Translations under genes and position numbers: made by a program
The notes under the pieces: model-generated
What the model was told of the DNA's origin: nothing
Databases searched by the model: none
The model's input: only the letters and a program-made list of their open reading frames with translations
Shown here: positions 1-9,022 of the stretch, in pieces
How the letters are laid out: each line of letters begins with the position of its first letter
Position numbering within the stretch: position 1 is the first letter of the stretch
From: Clostridia bacterium
GTDB lineage: Bacteria; Bacillota; Clostridia; Oscillospirales; UBA644
Direction of reading: 5' to 3'
Length of the DNA: 64,000 nucleotides
Assembly (NCBI GenBank): GCA_017623595.1
Contig: JAGAOU010000037.1
Coordinates: 1-64,000, forward strand

Positions 1-1
1 C

Positions 2-682
<681 letters not shown>

Positions 683-688
683 TATCAA

Positions 689-723
689 CTTCCCCCTTAC
701 AATGGGGGGAAGGTCATTTTTTT
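689..723 (+). terminator. intrinsic terminator after the TadA-GNAT gene
   Basis: The 8-bp stem CTTCCCCC / GGGGGAAG has a short loop and is followed a few bases on by a run of seven T. It lies between the TadA-GNAT stop and the MFS permease ribosome binding site, so the two genes may be separately controlled or partly read through. Confidence 0.65.
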
Positions 724-741
724 GAAGGAAGAGTTCTTATT

Positions 742-1983
742 ATGGAAGCAAAGTTTAAGCGTCTGAAGATTGCCTGCTACACCACAAACATTACCATGTC
801 GGTGGTGGGTAATCTGTCCCCCATTCTGTTTTTGACCTTTCACAGTCTGTACGGAATCTCCTATTCTCTGTTGGGGCTTCTGGTTCTGATCAATTTCTGC
901 ACCCAGTTGGGAATTGATCTGGTCTTTTCCTTTTTCTCTCATAAGTTTAATATTCCCAAAACAGTGAAGCTGACTCCCGTGATTGCGGTGGTGGGGCTTT
1001 TGGTGTATGCGATTTTGCCCATGCTGTTCCCTTCCTATTCTTATCTCGGAATCGTGATCGGCACGGTAATTTTCTCTGCGGCCAGCGGCCTTGCGGAGGT
1101 TTTGATCAGCCCCGTGATTGCTGCCATCCCCGCAAAAGACCCTGACCGTGAAATGAGCAAGCTTCATTCCATCTATGCCTGGGGCGTTGTGGGGGTTGTG
1201 GTTGTTTCTACCGTGTATCTTCTGTTGGTTGACAATACATATTGGTATTTTCTCGCCCTCTTTTTTGCGCTGATTCCTTTGCTTTCCGCCCTGTTGTTTG
1301 CGGGGTCGGAGATCCCCAAGATGGATACCCCCGAAAAGACCACCGGTGCCCTTCATCTGCTGAAGAACAAGGGAATTTGGCTCAGCGTATTTGCCATATT
1401 CTTGGGCGGTGCCGCAGAATGCACCATGGCCCAATGGGCATCGGGGTATCTGGAGCAATCCTTGGGGATTCCCAAGGTCTACGGCGATCTGTTCGGCGTT
1501 GCCATGTTTGCGATGATGCTGGGCTTGGGACGTTCTCTCTACGCTAAAATCGGCAAGAATGTGGAGCGCGTTCTTCTTTTGGGCGGAATCGGTGCCGCTA
1601 TTTGTTACGGCTTGGCCGCGGTGACACCCTTCCCCATTTTAGGTCTTGCGGCCTGCGGTTTTGCGGGCTTCTGCACCTCCATGCTCTGGCCCGGGAATTT
1701 GGTGGTTGCCTCCAACCGCTTCCCCACGGGTGGCGTGTTTATCTATGCGCTGATGGCTGCGGGCGGTGACTTGGGCGCTTCTGTGGTTCCTCAGGCTGTG
1801 GGGATTATTACCGACCTTACCGTGTCCCATCCCGAGGCGGCGGCCTTTGCCGAAAGCCTTTCCCTTACCCCCGATCAGCTGGGCATGAAGCTGGGTATGC
1901 TGGTTGGTATGCTCTTCCCATTGATCGGAATCCCTGTTTATGCAGCGATTCTAAAGGGTAAAAAGAAATATCAGCAGCAGTAA
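742..1983 (+). CDS. MFS transporter (sugar permease-like)
   Basis: 413 residues, almost entirely hydrophobic, with about 12 membrane segments separated by a central charged loop (around residues 185-205, SEIPKMDTPEKTTGALH). Length and layout fit the major facilitator superfamily; the first half (NLSPILFLTFHSLYGISY, NFCTQLGIDL) recalls fucose-permease-like members often found in Clostridia, but the substrate cannot be read from sequence. The chosen ATG follows a GAAGGAAG ribosome binding site; the longer upstream open frame overlaps the previous gene and is not needed. It acts in the cytoplasmic membrane, most likely as a proton- or cation-coupled symporter. No substrate-linked enzyme sits directly beside it. 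Confidence 0.75.
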   Translation: MEAKFKRLKIACYTTNITMSVVGNLSPILFLTFHSLYGISYSLLGLLVLINFCTQLGIDLVFSFFSHKFNIPKTVKLTPVIAVVGLLVYAILPMLFPSYSYLGIVIGTVIFSAASGLAEVLISPVIAAIPAKDPDREMSKLHSIYAWGVVGVVVVSTVYLLLVDNTYWYFLALFFALIPLLSALLFAGSEIPKMDTPEKTTGALHLLKNKGIWLSVFAIFLGGAAECTMAQWASGYLEQSLGIPKVYGDLFGVAMFAMMLGLGRSLYAKIGKNVERVLLLGGIGAAICYGLAAVTPFPILGLAACGFAGFCTSMLWPGNLVVASNRFPTGGVFIYALMAAGGDLGASVVPQAVGIITDLTVSHPEAAAFAESLSLTPDQLGMKLGMLVGMLFPLIGIPVYAAILKGKKKYQQQ

Positions 1984-2017
1984 TTACGATGATGTCTCGG
2001 TGCAGGAGGGTGAGTTT

Positions 2018-2461
2018 ATGAGTTATTTAACATTGGAAATGGTTCAAAAACTAAAGTCTGTTGGGTTTTCGTTCCATGATGTTTTTGAAAATTGCTCAAA
2101 CAGTGTACCCGAACCCTTTGATAAGGAACACTATTGCGGCCAAGGTATGGTATACTGTTTTGAAGGATATGATTATGTCATTGGCGGCAAGTGCGAGGAT
2201 TCTTCGATGTGCTTTTCGGAGCAAGATCAAAAGGTTGCTCGAGAAGGAGTATGGCTTCCCCAAGAGCATGACTTGATTGCTTGGCTTCAATGGAAAACCG
2301 ATTGTGATGTAAGCATTGATTTTGTAAACGCCGAAGGGTATTTTTACGGAAAAGCAACCGCCAAGGACGGAACGGTTTTTACCGGAAGCGGCCCGGATTT
2401 GTTGTGTTGTCTGTATAAACTGACCTATAAAATTTGCAGGCACCTTCAAAAGAAGGTTTGA
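2018..2461 (+). CDS. hypothetical protein, 147 residues
   Basis: A soluble acidic protein with no signal peptide or membrane segment. The ATG at 2018 is chosen over the GTG at 2000 because a clean AGGAGGG ribosome binding site lies 8 bases before it. Seven cysteines are scattered without a CxxC metal pattern. The segment LPQEHDLIAWLQWKTDCDVSI resembles the ends of small Firmicutes proteins of unknown role, but I do not recognise a family. It lies 34 bases after the MFS permease and is followed by a strong terminator, so it may be the last gene of a two-gene unit. No function is proposed. Confidence 0.6.
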   Translation: MSYLTLEMVQKLKSVGFSFHDVFENCSNSVPEPFDKEHYCGQGMVYCFEGYDYVIGGKCEDSSMCFSEQDQKVAREGVWLPQEHDLIAWLQWKTDCDVSIDFVNAEGYFYGKATAKDGTVFTGSGPDLLCCLYKLTYKICRHLQKKV

Positions 2462-2463
2462 CA

Positions 2464-2496
2464 AAAACGCACCCGAAACTCGGGTGCGTTTTTGTG
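2464..2496 (+). terminator. intrinsic terminator
   Basis: Perfect stem AAAACGCACCCGA / TCGGGTGCGTTTT with a 3-base loop and flanking T run, directly after the 147-residue protein. It is nearly symmetric, so it can also stop transcription arriving on the minus strand from the HAD gene. Confidence 0.85.
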
Positions 2497-2514
2497 TGTA
2501 TTTTGGAATTGCGA

Positions 2515-3207
2515 TCAGTCACCGAACAGAAACTTTTCCAAATCGGGAACTGTGGGGGCGGAATAGGATGCCCTGCTTTCCGATTGCCAGCGATGACCCA
2601 AAAGGGCTCCTGTCATGCCGTATTCCACGGCGCCGTTCACGTCGGTGACGGGATTGTCACCCACCATCAGGGTGCGGGACAGATCGGTTTCTCCGCTGTG
2701 GCGAAAAATATAATCAAAGTATGCGGGACTGGGTTTCATGGCCCCCACCTCATCCGCCGCAAAACAACCGTCTATATATGTGGACAGACCTGCGTTTTTT
2801 ACCCGCCCGTTCATGACTGCGCCGATTCCGTTGGAGGCGGTGAATATTCTTGCTCCTGCGTCTTTCATCCGTTTTAGCAGGTGTGCGGCGCCCGGTGCGG
2901 GATCGTAGGCATGGGCCAGTTGATCCAAAAACCAAGGAGCGACCTTTTCGGCGGGAAGGATGTGGGGATATTGCTCAAACAGAAGTCGAAACCTGCGCAG
3001 ATATAATTCTTCTCGGGTGATTTCGCCCCGATCCAAATATTTCCAAAGGGTTCGGTTGATGGATTGATAGGAGAGAACGGTTTCGTCTGCGATCTGTTGC
3101 CCCTGTTGTGCGTACAGTTCCTTTAAGATGCGGCGCTCCGATGTGTGGGTGTCCAAAAGACAGCAGTCCACATCAAAAAACACTGTGGTGAAGGGAAATT
3201 TTGTCAT
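2515..3207 (-). CDS. HAD-superfamily hydrolase, YjjG-like (nucleotidase/phosphatase)
   Basis: 230 residues with the four HAD motifs: FFDVDCCLLD near the N-terminus (nucleophile D12 and acid D14), TASN (about residue 122), the lysine of MKPSP, and GDNPVTDV with its metal-binding aspartates. Overall shape matches the YjjG/noncanonical pyrimidine nucleotidase group of HAD-IA proteins, but the substrate is not fixed by sequence. The motif-I residue that is normally Thr or Val is Cys16 here, which is a mild oddity. The gene starts 24 bases after the FAD oxidoreductase stop on the same strand, so the two probably share a transcript. Confidence 0.75.
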   Translation of the reverse strand: MTKFPFTTVFFDVDCCLLDTHTSERRILKELYAQQGQQIADETVLSYQSINRTLWKYLDRGEITREELYLRRFRLLFEQYPHILPAEKVAPWFLDQLAHAYDPAPGAAHLLKRMKDAGARIFTASNGIGAVMNGRVKNAGLSTYIDGCFAADEVGAMKPSPAYFDYIFRHSGETDLSRTLMVGDNPVTDVNGAVEYGMTGALLGHRWQSESRASYSAPTVPDLEKFLFGD

Positions 3208-3231
3208 AGTGATTTCCTTCTTCCTCTTGCT

Positions 3232-5058
3232 TTAGTGAATGTCAAAGGCAAAAATGTGGGCTTGCGCGCTGCCGTAGGTGTTCCAGAGGGATGCGGAAAA
3301 ATAAGTGTCTTCGGGAATCAGCCGCAAGGCGGTGGTCTCCACGTTCAATGTATCTCGGATCAGACGCTGATAATTGTCTTTCATCTCATAGACCGTTTTC
3401 CACGTGCCGTCCTCCTCCTGCGCTTCGATGCGGAAGTCCTTGACCATGCACTTGGGGAAGCCGAAGGTGGTGTGATTGTAATCCTTGCGCCGGAAGAGAG
3501 TGCAGGAGATGTTCAGAACGTCGGGATTTCCTTCGGTGAATTCCCGATCAAGGTCACTGTCTACCACCAGACGGAAGCCGTTGATTCTGGTCTTTTCGGG
3601 GAACGTATAGGTGATTGCCCGATGGCAGATGCCCCAGTATCCGTTGTCGTTACCCCAGATTTTGCGGTCAAGACCGTTTTGGAGCAGGGCTGCGTCGCCG
3701 TATTCCGCAGAAAGGGTTGCTTTTTTCGTCAACTCGGGCATGGTGCGGGTCAATCCGGGGAGGAAGCAGTCGTCCTCCAGCAGGAGATGCTGCACCTCTT
3801 TGATGTGGGTTTTGCCCAGCTCTCGGGGAAGCACTCCGCGCTTGATTGCAACGGCGGCAGCGGTACCAATTCCTTGTCCCATAACGGCGCAGGTTCCCAT
3901 GACCCGTGCGGAGGCAAAGGCCAAATGGGTGGCGCTCAGGTTCCGTCCCGCAAACATCAGGTTTTCAATGTTGACCGAATAAAGACTGCGGAAGGGGATG
4001 GTGTAGGGCTCTTTAAGGCGGACTTTCTGCAAATGTCCTTCGTTTGTGGCACTCATGCGGAATCCGCCGGGCAGATGATTGTCGATCTGCCAGCCGCCGT
4101 AAGCCACTGCATCATGGAATTTGCGACCGCTCATTACGTCATCCTGGGTCATGATGTAATCGCCCACATAGCGGCGGCTTTCCCGTTTGCCGGGTAAAAA
4201 GCCAATCCAATCCAGTTCCCAGTTTTCGGCCCCGTGGTCTCCGTGGTTTTTCATGTGATCCCAAACCCCGAAGGCGATCTTCAGCAGTTCATCGCGGGTG
4301 GTTTCCGTGTCATGAATGGAATCCTCTTCGCCTCCCAACTCAATCCAATAGAAGTTGGTGTTGGTCTTGTTCAGACAGTCATGGGGCTTGAAGTTCATGG
4401 ATTCGTCGGTGGGGAAGGAGTAGGCCCATGTGGGAGGAATGAAGGAGATGGGACGGTCGGTTTCGTGGGCCTGAATCATCAAACTCATTCCCATGGTTCC
4501 CTTGTGTCCCTGCTCGGGGGCGAGGGATTCCCCGTGCTCTTCCTTGCTTTCGGCGCCCACCCGATACTGTGCCCCCGAAAGGCCTGCAAGAATGCTGTCT
4601 CCCGAGCAGTCGGCAAACAGATCCGCTTCCACGGTCTGCCATGTGTAGGTGGTCAGTTGGAAGCCCGTTACAGATTGGATACGGTTGCCCTTCATCTCTG
4701 CGGAGCAGCAGGCGCAGTTGAGCAGAAGCTCAATGTTTTCTTCCGCTTTTACTTTTTCATATAAAATAGAATCCCAGACGGAAAAATTACGGGAAGGATT
4801 GCGGTGCATGTTTTCCAGTAAGATTTCTTCCATCAAGCCCGTCTCCTGCAGATGTCGCACGCGGCTTCCTGCGCCTGAAACCCACATGCGGATTTCCGAA
4901 GAGGAGTTGCCTCCCAGCATGGGACGGTCCTGCATGAGAACCACCTTTGCGCCGTGACGTGCTGCGGCGATGGCGGCGCAAATGCCCGCAAGACCGCCTC
5001 CCACCACGCAGAGATCGGCTTTGTGGGTGCAGTTTTTCAAAGAATCGGTGTTGATCAT
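3232..5058 (-). CDS. FAD-dependent oxidoreductase with C-terminal beta-rich domain
   Basis: 608 residues. An N-terminal Rossmann fold binds FAD (DLCVVGGGLAGICAA, glycines at 20, 21, 22 and 25), followed by MLGGNSSSEIRMW, which is characteristic of the FAD_oxidored family (PF12831) common in gut and soil saccharolytic bacteria. The last 150 residues or so (NGFRLVVDSDLDREF onward) look like a beta-sandwich rather than a flavoenzyme fold. The start at 5058 is chosen for the AAGGAG site 6 bases upstream; the track of upstream codons adds a hydrophobic tail without a ribosome site. Substrate unknown; members are often near sugar or sialic-acid genes. It is transcribed divergently from an AraC regulator, which likely controls it. 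Confidence 0.7.
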   Translation of the reverse strand: MINTDSLKNCTHKADLCVVGGGLAGICAAIAAARHGAKVVLMQDRPMLGGNSSSEIRMWVSGAGSRVRHLQETGLMEEILLENMHRNPSRNFSVWDSILYEKVKAEENIELLLNCACCSAEMKGNRIQSVTGFQLTTYTWQTVEADLFADCSGDSILAGLSGAQYRVGAESKEEHGESLAPEQGHKGTMGMSLMIQAHETDRPISFIPPTWAYSFPTDESMNFKPHDCLNKTNTNFYWIELGGEEDSIHDTETTRDELLKIAFGVWDHMKNHGDHGAENWELDWIGFLPGKRESRRYVGDYIMTQDDVMSGRKFHDAVAYGGWQIDNHLPGGFRMSATNEGHLQKVRLKEPYTIPFRSLYSVNIENLMFAGRNLSATHLAFASARVMGTCAVMGQGIGTAAAVAIKRGVLPRELGKTHIKEVQHLLLEDDCFLPGLTRTMPELTKKATLSAEYGDAALLQNGLDRKIWGNDNGYWGICHRAITYTFPEKTRINGFRLVVDSDLDREFTEGNPDVLNISCTLFRRKDYNHTTFGFPKCMVKDFRIEAQEEDGTWKTVYEMKDNYQRLIRDTLNVETTALRLIPEDTYFSASLWNTYGSAQAHIFAFDIH

Positions 5059-5070
5059 GGTAAAAACTCC

Positions 5071-5099
5071 TTGACAATTGAATAAAAATATGTTACAAT
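5071..5099 (+). promoter_or_regulatory. sigma-70-type promoter for the AraC regulator gene
   Basis: TTGACA, 17-base spacer, TACAAT. It lies 96 bases before the AraC start and overlaps the 5' end of the divergent FAD oxidoreductase transcript, so the two genes can influence each other's transcription. Confidence 0.65.
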
Positions 5100-5128
5100 A
5101 CAAAAAAAAGAGATCTTGAATTTCTTTT

Positions 5129-5157
5129 ATTTTACCTTATTTTATCGGATTTTGCAA
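5129..5157 (-). promoter_or_regulatory. probable promoter for the FAD oxidoreductase-HAD pair
   Basis: Read on the minus strand: TTGCAA, 17-base spacer, TAAAAT. The match is weaker than consensus, as expected for a promoter that needs an AraC-type activator. Confidence 0.45.
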
Positions 5158-5194
5158 TCGGATCCGTGATAAATTATTTTGAAAATGTGATCTT

Positions 5195-6115
5195 ATGAGA
5201 AAGTATGTACAACGCCATTTGAATTTAGGCAGCTATGTGCCTCGTTCCATGTGTTTGCCCGATTCCAAGCCCTACTGCAGTGTGTTTGGATGGAAAGACT
5301 ATGTGCTCGGGGAGGATTTGTTGTTTTCCCATCGAACCACCTATTATACAAAATCCACCTTCGATCAGGTTCCCCGTGAGCATGATTATTGGGAGCTGGT
5401 GATTCCCGTGGCGGGGGCGGTGGATTATGTATGCGGCGATGGGCTGATTCCCTTCGAGGATGCGAGTGTGGTTTGGTTTTCCCCCGGGAAGCAGCATACC
5501 GCCCTGCTTCGCGAGGATGGGAAGTATGAACGGTACGTTTTCTACTTTCGTGCCGGTGCGTTTTCGGATCGGAATTCCACCTTGCTGCGCTTTGCTGCCC
5601 GTTCCGAGGATTTTTCCTTGCGTCTTTCGGAGGAATCCCGTACCGCATTACTTCGTCTGCTGGAAGGCTTGAGGCGGGAATGTGAGGGGGAATGCAATCT
5701 TCTTCTGTGCCGTGCGCTGGCGGTGCAGATTTTTGCGTTGATCGACCGTTGCGGTAACGAGCGCGCCTCCTCGGTGGCTCTACCTGCACCCGTAGTGGCT
5801 ATCCGCCGTTACATTGACGAGCATTTTCGAAGCATCGGGTCGGTTGCGGAACTTGCAAAAAAATTCTTTTATACCAGAGAGCATCTGACTCGCTTGTTCA
5901 AGCGATATTACAATATTTCCGTTTCGGCATATGTGATCCGTTGTCGCCTTTTGGTGGGGGCAAGGGCTTTGGAGGAGGGGGCATCGGTCACCCGTGCCGC
6001 CTATGATTGCGGATTTGACAGTCTTTCTGCCTTTACCTGCGCCTTTCGCAAGGAGTACGGAATTTCCCCCAAGGAATACAGTAAACTGCACAAAGAACGA
6101 TCCCCGAAGGAATGA
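5195..6115 (+). CDS. AraC-family transcriptional regulator
   Basis: 306 residues: an N-terminal cupin-like sensing domain (residues about 35-170, with HDYWELVIPVAG and WFSPGKQH typical of AraC ligand domains) and a C-terminal double helix-turn-helix (about 195-300; AELAKKFFYTREHLTRLFKRYY, then AAYDCGFDSLSAFTCAFRKEYGISPKEY). The second helix-turn-helix carries the standard AraC signature ending in GISPKEY. It is divergent from the FAD oxidoreductase with a 136-base shared control region, so that operon is the most likely target. Ligand unknown, presumably a sugar or sugar acid. Confidence 0.85.
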   Translation: MRKYVQRHLNLGSYVPRSMCLPDSKPYCSVFGWKDYVLGEDLLFSHRTTYYTKSTFDQVPREHDYWELVIPVAGAVDYVCGDGLIPFEDASVVWFSPGKQHTALLREDGKYERYVFYFRAGAFSDRNSTLLRFAARSEDFSLRLSEESRTALLRLLEGLRRECEGECNLLLCRALAVQIFALIDRCGNERASSVALPAPVVAIRRYIDEHFRSIGSVAELAKKFFYTREHLTRLFKRYYNISVSAYVIRCRLLVGARALEEGASVTRAAYDCGFDSLSAFTCAFRKEYGISPKEYSKLHKERSPKE

Positions 6116-6134
6116 ACCCTCGGGGATTTCGATT
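6100..6134 (+). terminator. weak intrinsic terminator after the AraC gene
   Basis: Stem ATCCCCGA / TCGGGGAT with a 12-base loop that includes the AraC stop codon, followed by a broken T run. It lies between convergent genes. Confidence 0.45.
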
Positions 6135-6139
6135 TATGT

Positions 6140-6739
6140 TTACAGTACCCGAATCATTGCAATCATTGCCCTTAGAATGTCTTCTTCCTTGAAAAAAGGC
6201 GTGGATTCGGGCTTGTTTCGGACCTGCGATTCCGTGTAGGGGATATGAACAAAGCCCGCCTTCAGATGCGGACAGCAGGTTTTTGCATAGTGCAGGGCGG
6301 TGTACATCACCTCGTTACAGACAAAGGTGCCCGCCGTGTTGGAGACTGTCGCAGGCAGGGCAAGGTCCTTGACCGCTTTGACCATTTCCTTGATGGGGAG
6401 GGTGGAAAAATAGGCAGCTTCTCCCTGCGGAATGATGGGCTCATCCGAGGGCTCATTTCCTTCGTTGTCGGGAATGGATGCATCCCGCAGATTGATGGCA
6501 ACTCTCTCGGGCGTGATGCCACTTCTTCCTCCTGCCTGCCCTACGCACAGAAGTAGGTCGGGTTGATGCTTCTCCAATGCGGCAATGAGGGTCTTGCTCC
6601 CTTTTTCAAATACGGTGGGCAGGATTTGTTTGACAATCTCTCGGTCCCCGATGCTGTCGGGAAGGGCTTTCACAACCTCCTCGGAGGGGTTGACCGCTTC
6701 TCCTCCGAAGGGCTCGAAGCCTGTAATCAGCACTTTCAT
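6140..6739 (-). CDS. pcp: pyroglutamyl-peptidase I
   Basis: 199 residues, a cysteine peptidase of family C15 that removes N-terminal pyroglutamate from peptides in the cytoplasm. The catalytic triad is visible: Glu78 in ITPERVAINLRDA, Cys141 in SNTAGTFVCNEVMY and His165 in GFVHIPY. The opening MKVLITGFEPFGG is the family N-terminus and fixes the start at 6739; ATG there overlaps the stop of the upstream alpha/beta hydrolase by four bases (ATGA), so translation is coupled. Last gene of the rpe-to-pcp operon. Confidence 0.93.
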   Translation of the reverse strand: MKVLITGFEPFGGEAVNPSEEVVKALPDSIGDREIVKQILPTVFEKGSKTLIAALEKHQPDLLLCVGQAGGRSGITPERVAINLRDASIPDNEGNEPSDEPIIPQGEAAYFSTLPIKEMVKAVKDLALPATVSNTAGTFVCNEVMYTALHYAKTCCPHLKAGFVHIPYTESQVRNKPESTPFFKEEDILRAMIAMIRVL

Positions 6740-7470
6740 TGTTTTCCTCGTTCCAAAATAATGTCCTCGGGCAGGGCGTAATATTTTTCCCATGCCGCCT
6801 CGGACAGCTTACAATGTCCTTGATCGAGGACGGGATAATAGGTGATTTTGCGGTTCTTTTTCATTTCCGCCACAAAGCGGTCGCTGTGGCGTTGCATGTT
6901 GACCGATTTATCCTCGGTGCAATGGAAGATATGATAGTCTGCCTTCGGCATTTCTCCCTTTTGCGCCAGGTGCAGGGGAGAGTAGTCGGCAAGAATGTCC
7001 TCCATGCTTCCTTCGCAGTCAAAGAAGGCGCTGTAAAGGGTACGGGGGAGATCCTCCCGCTCGGTGACGTGATATACCAGGTCGCAGACGGGACAGTTGG
7101 CTACGCAGGCTTTGGGAGTGCGCTTTGCCCGTGCGGTGAAAATCAGCGATGCAAGCCCTCCCATGCTTTGTCCCGTGGAGACAATGGGAAGATCTTCGTT
7201 CCAACCGTAATGGGCGAAAAGAACATCCAGAATCTCTTCCGTGTAGGCCAGGGCCTGTCGGTTCATCCAGTTCCAAGGATTATAATAAGGAACCAGATAA
7301 ACAATTCCCTGTTCCGCATATCGCAACGCAATTTCGGGATCTTCCCGAAACATGTCCTTTGCACCCAGCCCGCGGAAAAAGAGAACAACGCCCTTGACGG
7401 GGACTTTACAGAGGGTGTCATTGGAATAGGTAAAATTCCGCAGCGTATCGTATGTGATGATTTTATTCAT
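6736..7470 (-). CDS. alpha/beta hydrolase (esterase/peptidase-like)
   Basis: 244 residues with an alpha/beta-hydrolase core. The nucleophile elbow is GQSMGG (Ser102), a likely acid is the Asp of FHCTEDKSV (about residue 191), and the His lies in LDQGHCKLS near residue 219. FFRGLGAKDM is probably the oxyanion region. There is no signal peptide, so it is cytoplasmic. It lies 3 bases after the preceding HAD gene and overlaps pcp by 4 bases. Substrate unknown; a peptide or acyl ester is possible from the coupling to pcp, but this is inference. Confidence 0.7.
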   Translation of the reverse strand: MNKIITYDTLRNFTYSNDTLCKVPVKGVVLFFRGLGAKDMFREDPEIALRYAEQGIVYLVPYYNPWNWMNRQALAYTEEILDVLFAHYGWNEDLPIVSTGQSMGGLASLIFTARAKRTPKACVANCPVCDLVYHVTEREDLPRTLYSAFFDCEGSMEDILADYSPLHLAQKGEMPKADYHIFHCTEDKSVNMQRHSDRFVAEMKKNRKITYYPVLDQGHCKLSEAAWEKYYALPEDIILERGKQ

Positions 7471-7473
7471 GGC

Positions 7474-8244
7474 TTATTCCTCCCGGATCAGTTCTTCAAT
7501 GGCTACAGCGGCGCCGTCTTCCGTGACAGATGCGGTGATGCGGTCGGCGTATTGCTTGATCTCATCCCGAGCTTGTCCCATCACAACGCCGATGCCTGCG
7601 GCGCAAAGCATGTCCAGATCATTTTCGCTGTCTCCGATAGCCACGCTGCGGCACATATCCAGCCCGTGATGCTTCATGATAATTTCCATCCCCGTGGCCT
7701 TGGAGCATCCCTTGGGGCAACATTCGGTATAGTGCTCCGTAGGGTGATAAATAACGTGAAAATCCTGCTCCAGCGCAGGCAGAATGCAGGGATCAATGTC
7801 GTTGCAGATGCTCGCTTTTACTACGGTGTCCGTGGTCAGATATTCATGAAAATCCTCCACCGAATCGCTGAGAACCCATTCCTTCCAGGGTCTCCAATAG
7901 GAGTTACGGTAACGAAAAATGCGCTTTTCTCCTTCAATGACAAATCCCGGATCCTCAGGCTTTGTCAGCTGCTTCATCCAGCGGATCAGCGCCTCGGTGG
8001 GGTACTCTGCTTGATACAGGACCTTGCCATTTTGCAGTACAAGAGCTCCGCATCCGCAGACGTAGCCGTCCACGGGGAGGGTTCGAAGCGTGTTATCGAA
8101 AAAGGAAGGCGCCCGTCCTGTGTTGATGTAAACGAAATGGCCCTTTTGGCGGGCGAGTTTCATGGCGGAGAGTACGCGGGGGCTTATGGTGTTTTTGTAT
8201 AAAATCGTATCGTCAATATCAAGGAAAAAAACGTAAGGGGTCAT
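7474..8244 (-). CDS. Cof-type HAD-IIB sugar phosphatase (second of a tandem pair)
   Basis: 256 residues with motif I FLDIDDTI (Asp9, Asp11), motif II YINTGR and motif IV AIGDSENDLDML around residue 200, the standard Cof/YbiV pattern. Such enzymes dephosphorylate sugar phosphates, FMN-type or polyol phosphates with loose specificity. It overlaps the upstream Cof gene by 4 bases and shares the segment DGYVCGCGA.LV with it, so the two arose by tandem duplication. The divergence between the two is large, which suggests different substrates. Confidence 0.83.
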   Translation of the reverse strand: MTPYVFFLDIDDTILYKNTISPRVLSAMKLARQKGHFVYINTGRAPSFFDNTLRTLPVDGYVCGCGALVLQNGKVLYQAEYPTEALIRWMKQLTKPEDPGFVIEGEKRIFRYRNSYWRPWKEWVLSDSVEDFHEYLTTDTVVKASICNDIDPCILPALEQDFHVIYHPTEHYTECCPKGCSKATGMEIIMKHHGLDMCRSVAIGDSENDLDMLCAAGIGVVMGQARDEIKQYADRITASVTEDGAAVAIEELIREE

Positions 8245-9008
8245 TTCAGAAATTCCTCCAGAAAGACCGCCACGCCGTCCTCCTCCACCGATGCCGTTAC
8301 ATAGGTTGCCCGCCGCTTTACCTCGTCGGAGGCATTCCCCATCGCCACCGAAATCGGTGCCGCATCCAGCATGGCAAAGTCATTGCTGCTGTCCCCTATG
8401 GCGATGACTTTTTCGGGATCCAAATCCAGATATTCCACCGCCTTGTTCATGACATATGCCTTGTCATGTCCTTTGGAAACAATTTCCGTGCAGGTGGTGT
8501 CGTCCCGCTCGATGGGGTCCGCAAACTGTCGGACAAAGTCCAGATCCTCCTGCTCCAAATTGATCAGCACATTCATTTTTGTGATGGGCTCCAGCTCGCA
8601 GATGCGGAAGATATCGTTGATATCATTCAGGGGGATCATTCCCTGAGATTCGGTTACACCTTCCTTGTCGTAGGCCGCCCACATGGCGTTTTCGCCTTCC
8701 AGCAAAACGATAATATCCCGTCCGTAGAAATGAGCAACAATGGGCTGAAGCTCGTCGGCGGTCAAACGGTCTGCCATGAGGATTTTGCCCCTTACGTTGA
8801 TGTAGGAGCATCCGCACAGATACCCGTCAAAACGGAATCCGCGGAAGGCATCAATGTCCAGAAAGGCAACGGTGCGCCCTGTGTTGAGAAAAATTTTATG
8901 TCCCTTTTTTTGAGCGTTTTCCAATGCATCCACAACCCGTTGAGACATTTTTTTTGCGCCGGGCGCTTTCAATGTGCCGTCAAAATCAAGAAAAACCGAA
9001 TAGGGCAT
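8241..9008 (-). CDS. Cof-type HAD-IIB sugar phosphatase (first of a tandem pair)
   Basis: 255 residues. Motif I is FLDFDGTL (Asp8, Asp10), motif II FLNTGR, and motif IV AIGDSSNDFAML with the following AMGNA typical of Cof proteins. It starts 14 bases after the radA stop and overlaps its downstream paralogue by 4 bases. The family acts on phosphorylated sugars or cofactors in the cytoplasm; its actual substrate cannot be read here. Confidence 0.83.
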   Translation of the reverse strand: MPYSVFLDFDGTLKAPGAKKMSQRVVDALENAQKKGHKIFLNTGRTVAFLDIDAFRGFRFDGYLCGCSYINVRGKILMADRLTADELQPIVAHFYGRDIIVLLEGENAMWAAYDKEGVTESQGMIPLNDINDIFRICELEPITKMNVLINLEQEDLDFVRQFADPIERDDTTCTEIVSKGHDKAYVMNKAVEYLDLDPEKVIAIGDSSNDFAMLDAAPISVAMGNASDEVKRRATYVTASVEEDGVAVFLEEFLK

Positions 9009-9022
9009 GATTATGTTACCTC